Assembly: GCF_009720385.1 (NCBI RefSeq)
Contig: NZ_WARX01000006.1
Span: 1 to 64,000 of the forward strand
DNA length: 64,000 nucleotides
Direction: 5' to 3'
DNA from: Catellatospora vulcania
GTDB lineage: Bacteria; Actinomycetota; Actinomycetes; Mycobacteriales; Micromonosporaceae
In this document: one piece after another, positions 21,162 to 31,771 of the stretch
Layout of the letters: each line of letters opens with the position of its first letter
Position numbering within the stretch: the stretch's first letter is position 1
The notes under the pieces: generated by a model
Seen by the model: only the letters and a program-made list of their open reading frames with translations
Told to the model about the DNA's origin: nothing
The model's database searches: none
Program-made: the position numbers and the translations under genes

Positions 21162-22553
21162 TCAGGCGGGCAGGGCGCGGACCGCCTCGGCGAATGCGTC
21201 GCCACGGCGGGCGTAGCTGGGGAACATGTCCAGGGACGCGGCGGCCGGCGCGAGCAGCACGGTGTCGCCCGGCTCGGCCAACCGGGCTGCCGCCTGCACC
21301 ACCTCCGCCATCGCCCCATCATCCGTGCGAGCCACGTCCACCACGGGCAGGTGCGGCGCGTGTCGCGCCAGTGCCGCGGCGATCTCGGCCCGGTCCACGC
21401 CGAGCAGCACCGCCCCGGCCAGCCGGGGCGCGACGCGCGCCGTCAGCTCGTCGATGTCGACACCCTTGAGCTGGCCGCCGGCCACCCACACGATCCGCTC
21501 GTACGAGGTCAGCGACGCCTGGGCGGCGTGCGGGTTGGTCGCCTTGCTGTCGTCGACCCAGGTCACACCGTTGACCGTGGCCACGTGCGCGTTGCGGTGC
21601 GGCTCGGGCACGTACCCGGCCAGGCCGCGCCGGATCGCCTCGTGCGGCACGCCCACCGACAGCGCGAGTGCGGCTGCCGCGAGCGCGTTGGCCACGTTGT
21701 GCGCGCCGACCGGGTGGATGTCGGCCAGGGTGGCCAGCTCGTGGGCGTCGCCGTCGCCGGTGCGGTCGACGAGCACGTCCTCGACCACGCCGACGCAGCC
21801 GCGCGGCGGCACGTCCAGGGTGAACCCGACCACCCGTCCGGGCGGCCCGGCCGCGTACAGCCCCTCCAGCAGCGCCCTGACGCGCGGATCGTCGAGATTG
21901 CCGACCGCGGTGCCCCCGGTGGCCGCCGAACGCCACACGGCCGTCTTGGCCGTCGCGTAATGGTCGAAGCCGCCGTGCCAGTCCAGGTGGTCGTCGGCGA
22001 GGTTGAGCAGCGCGCCGCCGTGCGGGGCCAGCGTCGAGGACCAGTGCAGCTGGAAGCTGGACAGCTCGACGGCCAGCACCTCGTATCCGCCGGGCCCGCC
22101 GGCCTGCGCGTCGACCAGCGGCATGCCGATGTTGCCCAGCGCCGCCGTGCGCAGCCCGGCCGCGCCCAGGATGGCGGCCAGCATGGTGACCGTGGTGGTC
22201 TTGCCGTTGGTGCCGGTGACCGCCAGCCAGCGGGGCCCGTCCGGCTTGCGCAGCCGCCAGGCCAGCTCCGGCTCGCTGTACACCTCGATGCCCGCGGCCG
22301 CGGCGGCCAGGGCGAGGGGGTGGTGCGGCGGGAAGCCCGGGGAGACGACCAGGTCGTCGACCCCGGACAGCAACTGCCCGGGGTCGGGCTCGCCGATCAC
22401 CACGTTGACGCCCAGGCCCGCGAGCCGCTCGGTCTCGGCCGAAGCCGCCCGGTCGACCACGGTCACCTTGGCGCCGAGGCCCGCCAGGGCGGTGGCGCAG
22501 GCGGCTCCGGCCACCCGCGCCCCGGCCACCAGCACCGAACGGCCCTCGTACAT
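21162..22553 (-). CDS. murD: UDP-N-acetylmuramoyl-L-alanine--D-glutamate ligase
   Basis: 463 residues. It adds D-Glu to UDP-MurNAc-L-Ala. The N-terminal UDP-binding loop is SVLVAGARVAGAACATAL. The ATP loop is TGTNGKTTTVTML. NLADDHLDWHG and WVDDSKATNPHAA are conserved Mur-ligase blocks. The ATG at 22553 follows GGGGTGA and lies five bases after the mraY stop. The same frame is open upstream across mraY but is not coding there. Confidence 0.97.
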   Translation of the reverse strand: MYEGRSVLVAGARVAGAACATALAGLGAKVTVVDRAASAETERLAGLGVNVVIGEPDPGQLLSGVDDLVVSPGFPPHHPLALAAAAAGIEVYSEPELAWRLRKPDGPRWLAVTGTNGKTTTVTMLAAILGAAGLRTAALGNIGMPLVDAQAGGPGGYEVLAVELSSFQLHWSSTLAPHGGALLNLADDHLDWHGGFDHYATAKTAVWRSAATGGTAVGNLDDPRVRALLEGLYAAGPPGRVVGFTLDVPPRGCVGVVEDVLVDRTGDGDAHELATLADIHPVGAHNVANALAAAALALSVGVPHEAIRRGLAGYVPEPHRNAHVATVNGVTWVDDSKATNPHAAQASLTSYERIVWVAGGQLKGVDIDELTARVAPRLAGAVLLGVDRAEIAAALARHAPHLPVVDVARTDDGAMAEVVQAAARLAEPGDTVLLAPAAASLDMFPSYARRGDAFAEAVRALPA

Positions 22554-22558
22554 CGGTG

Positions 22559-23668
22559 TCACCCCATCACGCGCAGGAAGTCGCTGTAGAAGATGCCCAG
22601 GCCGATCGCCACCCCGATGCCGCCGACGATCCAGAAGCGGACGACGATGTTGACCTCGCTCCAGCCTGCCAACTCGAAGTGGTGCTGGAGCGGCGACATG
22701 CGGAAGACACGTTTTCCGGTGGTCCGGAACGAGATCACCTGGATCACCACCGACATCGTGATGATCACGAACAGGCCGCCGATGATGAGCAGCAGCAGCA
22801 GGGTGCGCGTCGACATGGCCAGGCCCGCGATCAGGCCGCCCAGCGCCATCGAGCCGGTGTCGCCCATGAAGATGCGGGCCGGCGAGGTGTTCCACCACAG
22901 GAAGCCGACGAGCGCACCGGCCGCCGCGGCGGCGATCATCGCCACCTCGAGTGGATCCCGCACCGCGTAGCAGTAGTTGTTGGCGTTGGACGCGTAGCCG
23001 GACGTGTCCGCGCACCAGTGCTGGTACTGCCAGGCCGCGATGAAGCTGTACGCCCCCAGCACCATCACCGAGGTGCCGGTGGCCAGGCCGTCCAGGCCGT
23101 CGGTCAGGTTCACGCCGTTGGTGGCGCCGAGCACCACCGCCACGAACAGGATGATCGCGCCGACCTTGCCGATGTCCAGCCAGTCGATGTCGCGGATGAA
23201 CGAGAGCTTGGTGGAGCCGACGGTCTCGGTGTTCGAGCCGGGGTCGCTCAGCGCGATGATGCCGAACGCCGCGCCCACCAGCAGCTGCCCGAGCAGCTTG
23301 CCGCGCTTGTTCAGGCCGCCGCTGTTGCGCCGGCGGACCTTGAGGAAGTCGTCGATGAAGCCGACCGCGCCGGAGAACACGAACAGGCCCAGCAGCACCA
23401 GTGCGGTGATGGTCGGCGTGATCTGGGCGATCTGCTTCTCGGGCAGCGTGGTCAGGCTCAGGTGGGCCACCACGTACGCGATGACCGTGCCGAAGATGAA
23501 CACCACGCCGCCCATCGTGGGCGTGCCCTTCTTGGACAGGTGGGTCTGCGGCCCGTCCGTGCGGATGGGCTGGCCCGCCTTGAGCCGGGTGAAGGCTTTG
23601 ATGGCAATGGGGGTGCCGAAGAGGGATACCGCGAACGCCACCAGGATCGCGACGATGATCGATCTCAT
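22559..23668 (-). CDS. mraY: Phospho-MurNAc-pentapeptide transferase
   Basis: This ten-helix membrane enzyme transfers phospho-MurNAc-pentapeptide to undecaprenyl phosphate, forming lipid I. 369 residues. The Mg2+/substrate aspartates are seen in [17 protein letters not shown] and [14 protein letters not shown]. The histidine motif is SPLQHHFEL and the N-terminal signature is KKGTPTMGG. Its ATG overlaps the murF stop by four bases (ATGA). Confidence 0.98.
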   Translation of the reverse strand: MRSIIVAILVAFAVSLFGTPIAIKAFTRLKAGQPIRTDGPQTHLSKKGTPTMGGVVFIFGTVIAYVVAHLSLTTLPEKQIAQITPTITALVLLGLFVFSGAVGFIDDFLKVRRRNSGGLNKRGKLLGQLLVGAAFGIIALSDPGSNTETVGSTKLSFIRDIDWLDIGKVGAIILFVAVVLGATNGVNLTDGLDGLATGTSVMVLGAYSFIAAWQYQHWCADTSGYASNANNYCYAVRDPLEVAMIAAAAAGALVGFLWWNTSPARIFMGDTGSMALGGLIAGLAMSTRTLLLLLIIGGLFVIITMSVVIQVISFRTTGKRVFRMSPLQHHFELAGWSEVNIVVRFWIVGGIGVAIGLGIFYSDFLRVMG

Positions 23669-25089
23669 CGGTGGCCGTCTCCGTCACTCGCGCCCGCGAG
23701 GGCGCGTGTCTCGCGCAGTGCGTCCACCACGTCCCAGGTTCGGTAACGCGAACCCTTCACCAGCACGACGTCTGCGGACCGCAGCCGCTCCCGCAGCACG
23801 CCGATCGCCGCGGCCTGATCGCTGACCAGCACCGACTCACCTTCCCAATGCCGCACCGAGGCCGCGCCGTCGAGGATCGGCGCGGCTGACTCGCCCACCA
23901 CGATGAGCAGGCCGACGCCGAGCGTAGCCGCCAGCGCTCCCACCTCGGCATGGCCGTCACGCTCCGCCGGACCGAGCTCGGCGTGGTAGCCGAGCACCGC
24001 CACGGTGCGCCGCTCGTCCTGACCTGCGCCGCCGAGGGTGTGCAGCGCGCGCAGCGCCGTCGCGGTCGAGGCCGGATTCGCGTTGTACGAGTCGTCGATG
24101 ACCGTGACACCGTCGGCACGGTCGAAAACATCCATCCTTCGGGTCGAGACGGCGCGCAACCGGGCCAGCGCCGCGGGCAGTTCGGCCCACGGCAGGCCGC
24201 AGCGCAGGGCGACCGCGGCCGCCAGCAGCGTGTTGCCCACCTGGTGCGCCCCGGTCAGCCCCAGCTCCACCCGCGCGGACTCGGTTCCTCGCACCACGGT
24301 GTACGAGGGACGCCCGCGCCCGTCCAGCTCCACGTCCACGGCCCGCAGGTCCGCGTTGTCGGCCTGTCCCACCAGCACCGACGGCGCGGCGGTGACGCCC
24401 GCCATCGCCGCCACCCGGTGATCGTCACCGTTGAGCACGGCGAGCCCGTCCGCGGGCAGCGCCTGCACGATCTCGGACTTGGCCAGGGCGATGCCCTCCA
24501 CCGAGCCGAACTCGCCGATGTGCGCCACCCCGACGTTGACCACCACGCCGATGTGCGGCGGGGCGATCTCGCAGAGGTCCTTGATGTGCCCGATGCCGCG
24601 CGCGCCCATCTCCAGCACCAGGAAACGGGTGTCCGCGTCGGCCTTCAGCGCCGTGTACGGCAGCCCCAGCTCGTTGTTGAACGTGCCGGGTGGCGCCACG
24701 GTCGGGCCGAGCCCGCTGAGCAGCCCGCCGATCAGGTCCTTGGTGGTCGTCTTGCCCGACGAGCCGGTGATCGCCACGACGGTGGTGTCGAGGCGGTCCA
24801 GCACCGCGCGGGCCAGCCGGGCCATCGCGGCCAGCGGGTCGGCGACCACGATCGTCGGCAGCTCCGCGACCGGGCGCGTGCCGAGCACGGCCACCGCGCC
24901 GGCGGCCGCGGCGGCCGGGGCGAAGTCGTGCCCGTCGGCCTTCTCGCCTGCGAATGCGACGAACAGCCCGCCCGTCCCGAGCTTGCGGGAGTCGAACTCC
25001 ACGGTGCCGGTCACCAGGGTCTGCGGGTCGCCGCCGTGCAGCGTGCCGTCGACGGCGGCGGCGATCTCGGCCAGGCTCAGCGGGATCAT
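23665..25089 (-). CDS. murF: UDP-MurNAc-tripeptide--D-Ala-D-Ala ligase
   Basis: 474 residues. It adds D-Ala-D-Ala to the UDP-MurNAc tripeptide. The N-terminal domain has [22 protein letters not shown]. The ATP loop is [24 protein letters not shown] and [12 protein letters not shown] are family blocks. It is coupled at both ends, by ATGA overlaps with murE upstream and mraY downstream. Confidence 0.97.
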   Translation of the reverse strand: MIPLSLAEIAAAVDGTLHGGDPQTLVTGTVEFDSRKLGTGGLFVAFAGEKADGHDFAPAAAAAGAVAVLGTRPVAELPTIVVADPLAAMARLARAVLDRLDTTVVAITGSSGKTTTKDLIGGLLSGLGPTVAPPGTFNNELGLPYTALKADADTRFLVLEMGARGIGHIKDLCEIAPPHIGVVVNVGVAHIGEFGSVEGIALAKSEIVQALPADGLAVLNGDDHRVAAMAGVTAAPSVLVGQADNADLRAVDVELDGRGRPSYTVVRGTESARVELGLTGAHQVGNTLLAAAVALRCGLPWAELPAALARLRAVSTRRMDVFDRADGVTVIDDSYNANPASTATALRALHTLGGAGQDERRTVAVLGYHAELGPAERDGHAEVGALAATLGVGLLIVVGESAAPILDGAASVRHWEGESVLVSDQAAAIGVLRERLRSADVVLVKGSRYRTWDVVDALRETRALAGASDGDGHR

Positions 25090-26708
25090 CGGCCCTCCTC
25101 CTGCTCGGCGGCCGTAGCGGCCTGGTTCCGTTGCCCGGCTCCCGGCCCGGCGTCGCCGGCGGGGCCGAAGCGGGCGATCAGCGCGGCCGCCAGCTCGACG
25201 CGGTCGTCGAAGGGCAGCACCTGGCCGTTGATCTCCTGGCCGGTCTCGTGGCCCTTGCCGAGCAGCGCGATCACGTCGCCGTCCTTGGCCCGCTCCACCG
25301 CCTCGGCGATGGCGGCCCGGCGCCCGGCGATCTCGACCACCTCGGCAGCCGCGCCCGCAGTGCCCGCGAGCACGCCCTGCCGGACGGCTGCCGGGTCCTC
25401 GGTGCGCGGGTTGTCGTCGGTGACGATGAGCAGGTCGGAGCCGTGTGCACCGGCCGCGCCCATGAGCGGGCGCTTGCCGGTGTCCCGGTCGCCGCCCGCA
25501 CCCAGCACGCAGATGAGGCGGCCGCCCCGGACGTCGGCCAGCGAGCGCAGCGCGAGCAGCGCGGCCTCGATCGCGCCGACCTTGTGCGCGTAGTCGACGA
25601 CGCCGACCACCGGGCCGGGCGCGTCGACCTGCTCCAGCCGGCCGGGCACGCCCGGACAGGCGGCGATGCCGTCGGCGGCGGTGCGCGGAGCCACCCCGAC
25701 CGCGGTCAGGCAGGCCAGCGCCAGCAGCGCGTTGGCCACGTTGTGGCGGCCGGGCAGGCGCACTCCGGCGGGCACCGGGCCGGCCGGGCCGAGCGCGGTG
25801 AAGCGCTGGCCGAAGTCCCGCTCGACGACGTCCGCGGCGTGCCAGGTGGCGGCGGGGTCGCCGAGGGCCGAGTAGGTGACGGTGGCCGGGCGGCGCAGCG
25901 GCAGCAGCGCCGGGTCGTCGAAGTTGAGCACCTCGACCCGGCAGCGGCCGTCGAACAGCCGCGCCTTGGCCTGGAAGTAGTCGTCGGAGTCGGTGTGGAA
26001 GTCCAGGTGGTCCGAGCCGAAGTTGGTGTAGCCGCCGACCGCGAAGCGCACCCCGCCGACGCGGCCCATCACCAGCGCGTGGCTGGACACCTCCATCACC
26101 ACCGCGGTGACGCCGTTCTCCCGGGCCAGCGCGAACAGGGCGTGCAGGTCGGTCGCCTCGGGGGTGGTGCGCACGCTGGTCACGGTCAGGTCGCCCAGGC
26201 GGGTCTCCACGGTGCCGATCAGGCCGGTCTTGTGGCCCGCGGCGCGCAGCCCGGACTCGACGAGGTACGCGGTGGAGGTCTTGCCGGCGGTGCCGGTCAG
26301 CCCGATGACGGTCAGCGCGGAGGTGGGCGAGCCGTAGACGGCGTCGGCGACCGGCCCCAGCGCCTCCCGGGCGTCCGCGACGACGAGCACGGGCACCCCT
26401 GCCGCGAGCGCGGGTGCGAGCGCCGGGTGGGCGGCTCCTGCGGCGTCGGTCAGCACGGCGACCGCGCCCGCGGCCAGCGCGCCGGGGACGAACTCCGCGC
26501 CGTGGCGGCGCGCGCCCGGCAGCGCCGCGTACAGGTCGCCGGGGCGCACCTGGTCGCCGGCGTGGGTGATGCCGGTGACCTCGACCGTGAGCGCCTCCGG
26601 CGATGCCGCGCAGTCCGCTCCGACAAGGGCCGCGAGCGTGGCTAGGCCGACCGGCGTCACGCGGGCCGGCCGCAGGGGCGCGGCGGTGGAGCTGAGTTTC
26701 CCTGGCAC
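25086..26708 (-). CDS. murE: UDP-MurNAc-L-Ala-D-Glu--meso-diaminopimelate ligase
   Basis: About 540 residues. The ATP loop is GLTGTAGKTSTAYLVES and the central signature is TTPEATDLHALF. The substrate-selecting motif is DNPRTEDP; DNPR is the established signature of meso-DAP rather than L-Lys ligases, so the wall is predicted to be DAP-type. Start choice is uncertain. I prefer the GTG at 26708 (MPGKLSSTA), which has AAGG nine bases upstream and a TAAGGT hexamer at leaderless spacing. In-frame starts at 26735 (ATG) and 26747 (GTG) would add 9-13 residues. Confidence 0.94.
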   Translation of the reverse strand: MPGKLSSTAAPLRPARVTPVGLATLAALVGADCAASPEALTVEVTGITHAGDQVRPGDLYAALPGARRHGAEFVPGALAAGAVAVLTDAAGAAHPALAPALAAGVPVLVVADAREALGPVADAVYGSPTSALTVIGLTGTAGKTSTAYLVESGLRAAGHKTGLIGTVETRLGDLTVTSVRTTPEATDLHALFALARENGVTAVVMEVSSHALVMGRVGGVRFAVGGYTNFGSDHLDFHTDSDDYFQAKARLFDGRCRVEVLNFDDPALLPLRRPATVTYSALGDPAATWHAADVVERDFGQRFTALGPAGPVPAGVRLPGRHNVANALLALACLTAVGVAPRTAADGIAACPGVPGRLEQVDAPGPVVGVVDYAHKVGAIEAALLALRSLADVRGGRLICVLGAGGDRDTGKRPLMGAAGAHGSDLLIVTDDNPRTEDPAAVRQGVLAGTAGAAAEVVEIAGRRAAIAEAVERAKDGDVIALLGKGHETGQEINGQVLPFDDRVELAAALIARFGPAGDAGPGAGQRNQAATAAEQEEGR

Positions 26709-26784
26709 GGCGTCAGACCTTACCCGCTGGCCCATGACCCGCCGCACACCTGTGCCCGCTGTGTCTGACTTCTAATGACATTGA

Positions 26785-29034
26785 TCAGTAATGCGTCACG
26801 AACGTGGGCGACTTGACGGTGCTCGGCAGCACCTTGAAGTGCCGCAGCGTGAACGCCATGATGTCGCGGAACGCCGGGCCCGCCACCTTGCCGCCCGCGC
26901 CGACGCCCGGCGTCTTGACGAACACGGCGATGACGTAGCGCGGGTTCTCCGCGGGTGCCATGCCGATGAACGAGCCGACCTCGCCCTTGACGTACTTGCC
27001 GTTGACGACCTGCGAGCCGGTGCCGGTCTTGCCGGAGATGCGGTATCCGGGCAGCGCGGCCGAGCGGCCGGTGGCCTGGTCGACGGTGGTCACCGCCTCC
27101 ATGATCTCGCGCAGCGCCGCGGCGTTCTCGGCGCTGATGACCCGGTGCGACTTGGCCGGGGCCGGCCGGGTCACCTTGCCGTCGGGCGCGATGGTCTGCT
27201 TGATCAGGTGCGGCTGCACCCAGGTGCCGTCGTTGGCGATCGCCGCGTACGCCGCCGCCATCTGCAGCGGGGTCACCGCCATCTCGTGCCCGATCGGGAT
27301 CGAGCCGTGCGACGTGCCGCTCCAGTCCTCCGGCGCCTGGAGCTGGCCGGACGACTCACCGGGCACCCCGATGCCGGTGGGCTGGCCGAGCCCGAAGAGC
27401 TTCTGGTACTCGTACAGCTTCTCCGCGCCGAGCTTCTCGGCGACCTTGATGGTGGCCACGTTCGACGAGAACGCCATCAGCCCCGGCAGCGTGATCTTCG
27501 TGCCCTCGGCGAACTGGTGGGTGTCCCAGTAGACCTGGTCGCCCTTCTTGATCGACGGGCCGATCTTGATCGTCGAGTCGGGCTCGATCACGCCCTCCTG
27601 CAGCGCCGCCGACAGCACGATCGCCTTGTGCACCGAGCCGGGGTCGACCACCACCGAGGTGGCGTTGTCGGCCAGCTGCTCCGGCTTGGCCGCACCCGGG
27701 TTCGCCGGGTTGAACGTCGGGTACGTGGCCTGCGCGACCACGTCGCCGGTCCGGGCGTCCAGCACCACGGCCGCGCCCCACACCGCCTTGACCTTCTCCA
27801 TGCTCGTGTACAGGATGTGCTGCGCCTGCCACTGCACGTCACGGTCGATCGTGAGCATCAGCGAGCTGCCCGGCTGCGCCACGACCTCGCGGCGGTAGCC
27901 GCCCGGGATGGGCTTGTTCAGCTGCCCGTTGCCGGTCTCGTACTGCAGCTCGCCGTTGCGGCCGCGCAGCAGCTGGTCGTAGCGCGCCTCGATGCCGGCC
28001 AGGCCGTTGAGGTCGGTGCCGGTGAACCCGATGAGGTTCGCGGCGAGGTCGTCGCCGGGCATGTCGCGCCGCTCGTCGCGCTTGACGATGACACCCGCCA
28101 GGTTCAGCGCGCGCACCATCTCCGCGGTCTGCACGCTCAGCCCGCGCAGCAGCCAGCGGAACCGGATCGGCGCGCCGCTGACCTCCTGCTTGCCCTTCTG
28201 CAGCAGCGGCTCCAGCTCGGACGGGGCCTTGCCCAGCAGCGGCGCGAGCGCCACCGCAGTCGCCCTGGGGTCTTTGACCAGCTCCGGGTCGACGGCCACG
28301 AAGCGCGCCTCCACGCTGTGCGCGAGCACCTTGCCGGTGCTGTCGAAGATGGCGCCGCGCTGCGCGGGCAGCACGATCTTGTCGAGCCGGTCCTGCAGTC
28401 CCTGGGCGGCGAACGCGGGCGCGTCGGCGAGCTGGAACTGCACCAGCCGCACCCCGATCGCGGCGAACAGCAGCAGTGACAGGGCGGTGGCCAGGCGCAG
28501 CCGGCGGCGCGGCTCGCCCATCTTCGGCGGGTCGGGCGGCGGGGCGACCGGGCGCTGCCGCCGATCCTGGCCACGGCCACGGCCGGCGGGCAGCCGGTCC
28601 CCGCGGCGCGGCTCCCGGGCACGGGCGGCCTGCGTACGACCGATGAATTCGCGGTCGCCACGGACCACGGGACGGCCACGGCCCGCGGGCGCGGTCCGGC
28701 GGCGCGGGGTCTCCTCGACGTCGAAGTCGCCGCCGCCGACGTCCCCGCCGTCGTCGGCCCGGCGCGGGCGACGGCCCGCGGAGGCGCCCGTGACCCGGCC
28801 CAGGCGCTGGGGCGGGCGGCCCTCCTCGGCCCGGCCGCCGCGCACCATGCGCAGCTCGGCCCGGCGGCGCTGCAGCTCGGCCTCGGCCTGCGGGTCCGGC
28901 GCGGACTCCGCGCCGTCGCCGGAGCCGCCGTCGCGGGTGGTCCGGCCGCGCGGGGTGAACGCGCGCGCGTCGCCGATACCGCTGCGGCGGTTGCGGCCCC
29001 GGTCCTCCGGCTCGTCGGTGTCGCGTCGCGCCAT
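26785..29034 (-). CDS. ftsI: Class B penicillin-binding protein FtsI (PBP3)
   Basis: This septal transpeptidase is the partner of FtsW. 749 residues, longer than the usual 580-650 because of an Arg/Gly/Asp-rich disordered cytoplasmic region of about 170 residues before the single membrane helix (LATALSLLLFAAIGVRLVQFQ). A PBP dimerisation domain follows. The transpeptidase domain carries the catalytic SxxK in DPGSVHKAIV, SxN in FSSNVATIK and KTG in SGKTGTGSQVV. The ATG is preceded by AAGGGG. An extended N-terminus is typical of this protein in Micromonosporaceae and relatives. Confidence 0.96.
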   Translation of the reverse strand: MARRDTDEPEDRGRNRRSGIGDARAFTPRGRTTRDGGSGDGAESAPDPQAEAELQRRRAELRMVRGGRAEEGRPPQRLGRVTGASAGRRPRRADDGGDVGGGDFDVEETPRRRTAPAGRGRPVVRGDREFIGRTQAARAREPRRGDRLPAGRGRGQDRRQRPVAPPPDPPKMGEPRRRLRLATALSLLLFAAIGVRLVQFQLADAPAFAAQGLQDRLDKIVLPAQRGAIFDSTGKVLAHSVEARFVAVDPELVKDPRATAVALAPLLGKAPSELEPLLQKGKQEVSGAPIRFRWLLRGLSVQTAEMVRALNLAGVIVKRDERRDMPGDDLAANLIGFTGTDLNGLAGIEARYDQLLRGRNGELQYETGNGQLNKPIPGGYRREVVAQPGSSLMLTIDRDVQWQAQHILYTSMEKVKAVWGAAVVLDARTGDVVAQATYPTFNPANPGAAKPEQLADNATSVVVDPGSVHKAIVLSAALQEGVIEPDSTIKIGPSIKKGDQVYWDTHQFAEGTKITLPGLMAFSSNVATIKVAEKLGAEKLYEYQKLFGLGQPTGIGVPGESSGQLQAPEDWSGTSHGSIPIGHEMAVTPLQMAAAYAAIANDGTWVQPHLIKQTIAPDGKVTRPAPAKSHRVISAENAAALREIMEAVTTVDQATGRSAALPGYRISGKTGTGSQVVNGKYVKGEVGSFIGMAPAENPRYVIAVFVKTPGVGAGGKVAGPAFRDIMAFTLRHFKVLPSTVKSPTFVTHY

Positions 29035-29110
29035 CGTCGCCCCTTCTACGCCTTCACGCAGGCAGGCTCCGGCACGGCTCCGCGTGGGGAGCCATGCCGG
29101 AGCCCGATGC

Positions 29111-29662
29111 TCACTGGCTGGTGATGCTCGGCTTGCCGGTGGCCGGCTGCGGCACCCCGATGATCTTGCCGTCGGGGAGCCGGATGAAGGCGGGCGCGCC
29201 CGCCGGCACCAGGCCCAGCCGCTTGGCCGCCGCCTCCAGGCGACCCGGCGACTCCGCCTCCGTGATCTCCTGGGTGATCTGCTGCTCGCGCAGGTCGAGT
29301 TGCGCCTGCTGCTTCTTCAGATCGGTCAGCTGGATACCGCTCTCGGCGATCTTGGTGTTGAGCACCAGGATGCCGAGCACCCCGGCGACCACGACCAGCA
29401 CGATGAGCAGCACAAACGGCGTTCGCGGCGCCGCCACCGGCACCGGCGGAGCCAGCCGCAGCCGCGGTCGCCGTGCCTCCGGCGACGTCACAGGCTCCGG
29501 CTGCACCGCCAGCGCGGCACTGCCCCTCGTCCGGTAACGGTCCCCGGAACGGCCTTCCTCACGCGCCTTCGCTTCGTTCGTCACGGCCCGACCCCCCGGT
29601 CGCGACGCCTCCTGCGAGGACGCTGTGCTGCGGCGCGATGCCCGCAGCGGTGTCACGTTCAT
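29111..29662 (-). CDS. ftsL: FtsL-like bitopic divisome protein
   Basis: 183 residues in the ftsL position between rsmH and ftsI. A basic, disordered cytoplasmic tail of about 85 residues is followed by one membrane helix (about 88-106, VLLIVLVVVAGVLGILVLN). A leucine-zipper-like coiled coil comes next (IAESGIQLTDLKKQQAQLDLREQQI in register, about 107-145), then a short beta-rich end. FtsL sequences diverge strongly. The assignment rests on topology and synteny. An FtsB/DivIC-like relative is the alternative. Confidence 0.85.
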   Translation of the reverse strand: MNVTPLRASRRSTASSQEASRPGGRAVTNEAKAREEGRSGDRYRTRGSAALAVQPEPVTSPEARRPRLRLAPPVPVAAPRTPFVLLIVLVVVAGVLGILVLNTKIAESGIQLTDLKKQQAQLDLREQQITQEITEAESPGRLEAAAKRLGLVPAGAPAFIRLPDGKIIGVPQPATGKPSITSQ

Positions 29663-29698
29663 CCCTACCCCCTTTGCTCGCAGCCTGCCGGGCCCCGG

Positions 29699-30757
29699 TC
29701 AGGGACCCTGGTGTCTGTCATGCGGAGCCCGCTCCGCGGCCTTGAACGGGCGGCCGGCCTTCGGTTCGCTCCGGCTGGTGCCCGGTTCCTCGATCAGTTG
29801 CACGGCCCGCAGGCGCACCGACGCCGCCCGCGGATTGCGGGCCACCTCGGCCTCCGACGCCATCTCGGCCCCGCCCCTGGTCAGCAGGCGCAGCGTCGGC
29901 CCGGTGCCCGGCAGCTCGACCGGCAGGTCCACCGGTCCGGTGCTGCGGGCGCGGGCCGCGAAGGCCTGCTTGGTGATCCGGTCCTCGAGCGAGTGGTACG
30001 ACAGCACCACCACCCGTCCCCCGGGCGCCAGCACGTCGATCGCGGCGGGCAGCGCACGCTCCCACGTGGAGAGCTCGCCGTTGACCTCGATGCGCAGCGC
30101 TTGGAACGTCCGCTTGGCCGGATGTCCCCCGGTACGCCGGGCCGGCGCCGGGATCGAGTCCCGCACCAGCTCGGCCAGCAGGGCCGATGACGTGATCGGC
30201 GCCTTGGCACGTTCGCGCAGGATCGCCGCCGCGATCCTGGACGCGAACTTCTCCTCCCCGTAGACCCGCAGGATCCGGGTCAGCTCCGGGTGGGAGTAGC
30301 TGTTGACGATCTCCTGGGCGGTGACGCCCCTGGTCTGGTCCATGCGCATGTCGAGCGGCGCGTCCTGGGCGTACGCGAACCCGCGGTCCGCCTCGTCCAG
30401 CTGCAGCGACGACACGCCGAGGTCGAACAGCACGCCGTCGACCTTCTCCAGGCCGAGCTTGCTCAGCACCAGCGGCAGCTCGTCGTAGACGGCGTGCACC
30501 AGGTGCACCCGGTCGCCGAACCGCTCCAGCCGGCGCTGCGAGTGCGCCAGCGCCTCGGTGTCGCGGTCGAGCCCGACGAGGATGGTCTCCGGGTGCGCCA
30601 GCAGCACCGCCTCGGCGTGGCCGCCGAGCCCGGTGGTGCCGTCGACGTAGACCGTGCGGCCGCCGGGTGCGTGTCCGGGCCGGTCCAGGGCGGGGGCCAG
30701 CAACTCCAGGCATCGATCAAGCAGAACCGGCACGTGTACGCCACGCGGCTCCACCAC
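29699..30757 (-). CDS. rsmH: 16S rRNA m4C1402 methyltransferase
   Basis: 352 residues. RsmH (MraW) uses SAM to methylate N4 of C1402 in 16S rRNA. The N-terminal [13 protein letters not shown], the SAM loop [33 protein letters not shown] and [13 protein letters not shown] are diagnostic. The C-terminal 50 residues are a basic, disordered extension. The GTG start follows a G-rich run; a second GTG is the next codon. Confidence 0.97.
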   Translation of the reverse strand: MVEPRGVHVPVLLDRCLELLAPALDRPGHAPGGRTVYVDGTTGLGGHAEAVLLAHPETILVGLDRDTEALAHSQRRLERFGDRVHLVHAVYDELPLVLSKLGLEKVDGVLFDLGVSSLQLDEADRGFAYAQDAPLDMRMDQTRGVTAQEIVNSYSHPELTRILRVYGEEKFASRIAAAILRERAKAPITSSALLAELVRDSIPAPARRTGGHPAKRTFQALRIEVNGELSTWERALPAAIDVLAPGGRVVVLSYHSLEDRITKQAFAARARSTGPVDLPVELPGTGPTLRLLTRGGAEMASEAEVARNPRAASVRLRAVQLIEEPGTSRSEPKAGRPFKAAERAPHDRHQGP

Positions 30758-30952
30758 TTCGACCCCCCTGTTTTCGCTGTGCCTCGTCGTACCGCCAGAT
30801 CCCCAACCGCTTCCCCGTTCCCACCCTCGTCGCGGCCGAGGATGGGAGCGATGCGCCTGGCGTCGGGGAAGTGACGCCAGGTGCCGGAGCGGGTGGAGAT
30901 CTCGCGGTACGACTGTCGAGCCCGGCCGTGAACGGTTGCCGGACCCCCGTCC

Positions 30953-31384
30953 TCACAGACCGCCGGGCAGCACCCCCTCCTCGATGCCGGCGAACTCGTC
31001 TTCGTTCGCCTCGAGGTAGGCGTCCCACGCCTGCCTGTCCCAGACCTCGACCCGGGTGCTGGCGCCGATGACCACGAGGTCACGGTCCAGTCCCGCGTAC
31101 TCCCGCAGGTGGCTCGGGATGGTGACCCGGCCCTGCTTGTCGGGGATCTCGTCGTGCGCGCTGGCGAAGAAGACCCGGCTGTAAGCGCGGGCCGCCTTGT
31201 GCGTCATCGGAGCCTCGGCCAACTGGCCCGCGATGCGCTGGAACTCCGGCGTCGGAAAGACGTAGAGACAGCGCTCCTGCCCTTTGGTGATCACGACACC
31301 TCCTGCCAGCTCGTCACGGAACCGAGCGGGCAGGATCAGCCGGCCCTTGTCGTCGAGCCGGGGAGTATGGGTGCCCAGGAACAT
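30953..31384 (-). CDS. mraZ: MraZ transcriptional regulator of the dcw cluster
   Basis: 143 residues with two SpoVT/AbrB-like repeats: N-terminal [21 protein letters not shown] and C-terminal [19 protein letters not shown]. MraZ forms a ring-shaped oligomer that binds direct repeats upstream of its own gene and regulates the whole dcw cluster. Matching repeats are present at 31491-31514. The ATG is preceded by a strong GGAGGGGG. A 195-base gap separates it from rsmH. Confidence 0.97.
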   Translation of the reverse strand: MFLGTHTPRLDDKGRLILPARFRDELAGGVVITKGQERCLYVFPTPEFQRIAGQLAEAPMTHKAARAYSRVFFASAHDEIPDKQGRVTIPSHLREYAGLDRDLVVIGASTRVEVWDRQAWDAYLEANEDEFAGIEEGVLPGGL

Positions 31385-31488
31385 CGGCCCCCACCCCCTC
31401 CAGCGCCGACACCGCCGCCGTCTCGTTTCGCGGACGAGTCGCCGTGCGTTGCCTCCGGGGCCGGCGGACCATCCGGCCCGCCATTGCG

Positions 31489-31520
31489 CCCCACTTTACT
31501 CCACTTCCCTCCACGGTCAA
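31489..31520 (-). promoter_or_regulatory. MraZ operator repeats overlapping the mraZ promoter
   Basis: On the minus strand GTGGAG, GTGGAG and GTGGGG occur exactly 10 bases apart (complements CCAC at 31511, 31501 and 31491). They lie inside a promoter with -35 TTGACC (31515-31520), a 16-base spacer and -10 TAAAGT (31493-31498). Tandem 10-bp-spaced repeats are the known MraZ binding pattern. The promoter call is inferred from sequence. Confidence 0.85.
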
Positions 31521-31650
31521 TGCGGATTCAGCCTTCCGGGTGCGGTTTCGCTCCACATAGGCGCAGCTCATGGCCGTAAACGACCGGTGGAGGGCGGCGC
31601 GGCGCGTTACCAAGGTCATCTTTTTGACACCCGGGTTTACCCCAGCAAAA

Positions 31651-31709
31651 AGCACCCTCCGTCTCCGCACGGTCACCCGGAGGTGGTTATGCGATGACAG
31701 AGGGTGCTT
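31651..31709 (-). terminator. Long-loop terminator downstream of the 91-residue gene
   Basis: On the minus strand AAGCACCCTC pairs with GAGGGTGCTT, which runs into TTTTGC. The 40-base loop holds a second stem (CTCCG/CGGAG). The T-run direction fits termination of the gene at 31772-32047. Confidence 0.65.
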
Positions 31710-31771
31710 GACAGCTCTCTCTTGGTGCTACTCAGTTATATGACCGTCGATCGGTGGAGGGGTTTGCCCGC

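Larger units (their letters stand above)
31385..31771. other. Regulatory region between mraZ and the 91-residue minus-strand gene
   Basis: It contains the mraZ promoter and operator (31489-31520) and a terminator-like stem (31651-31709) that serves the gene at 31772-32047. No additional coding sequence is convincing. Confidence 0.7.
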
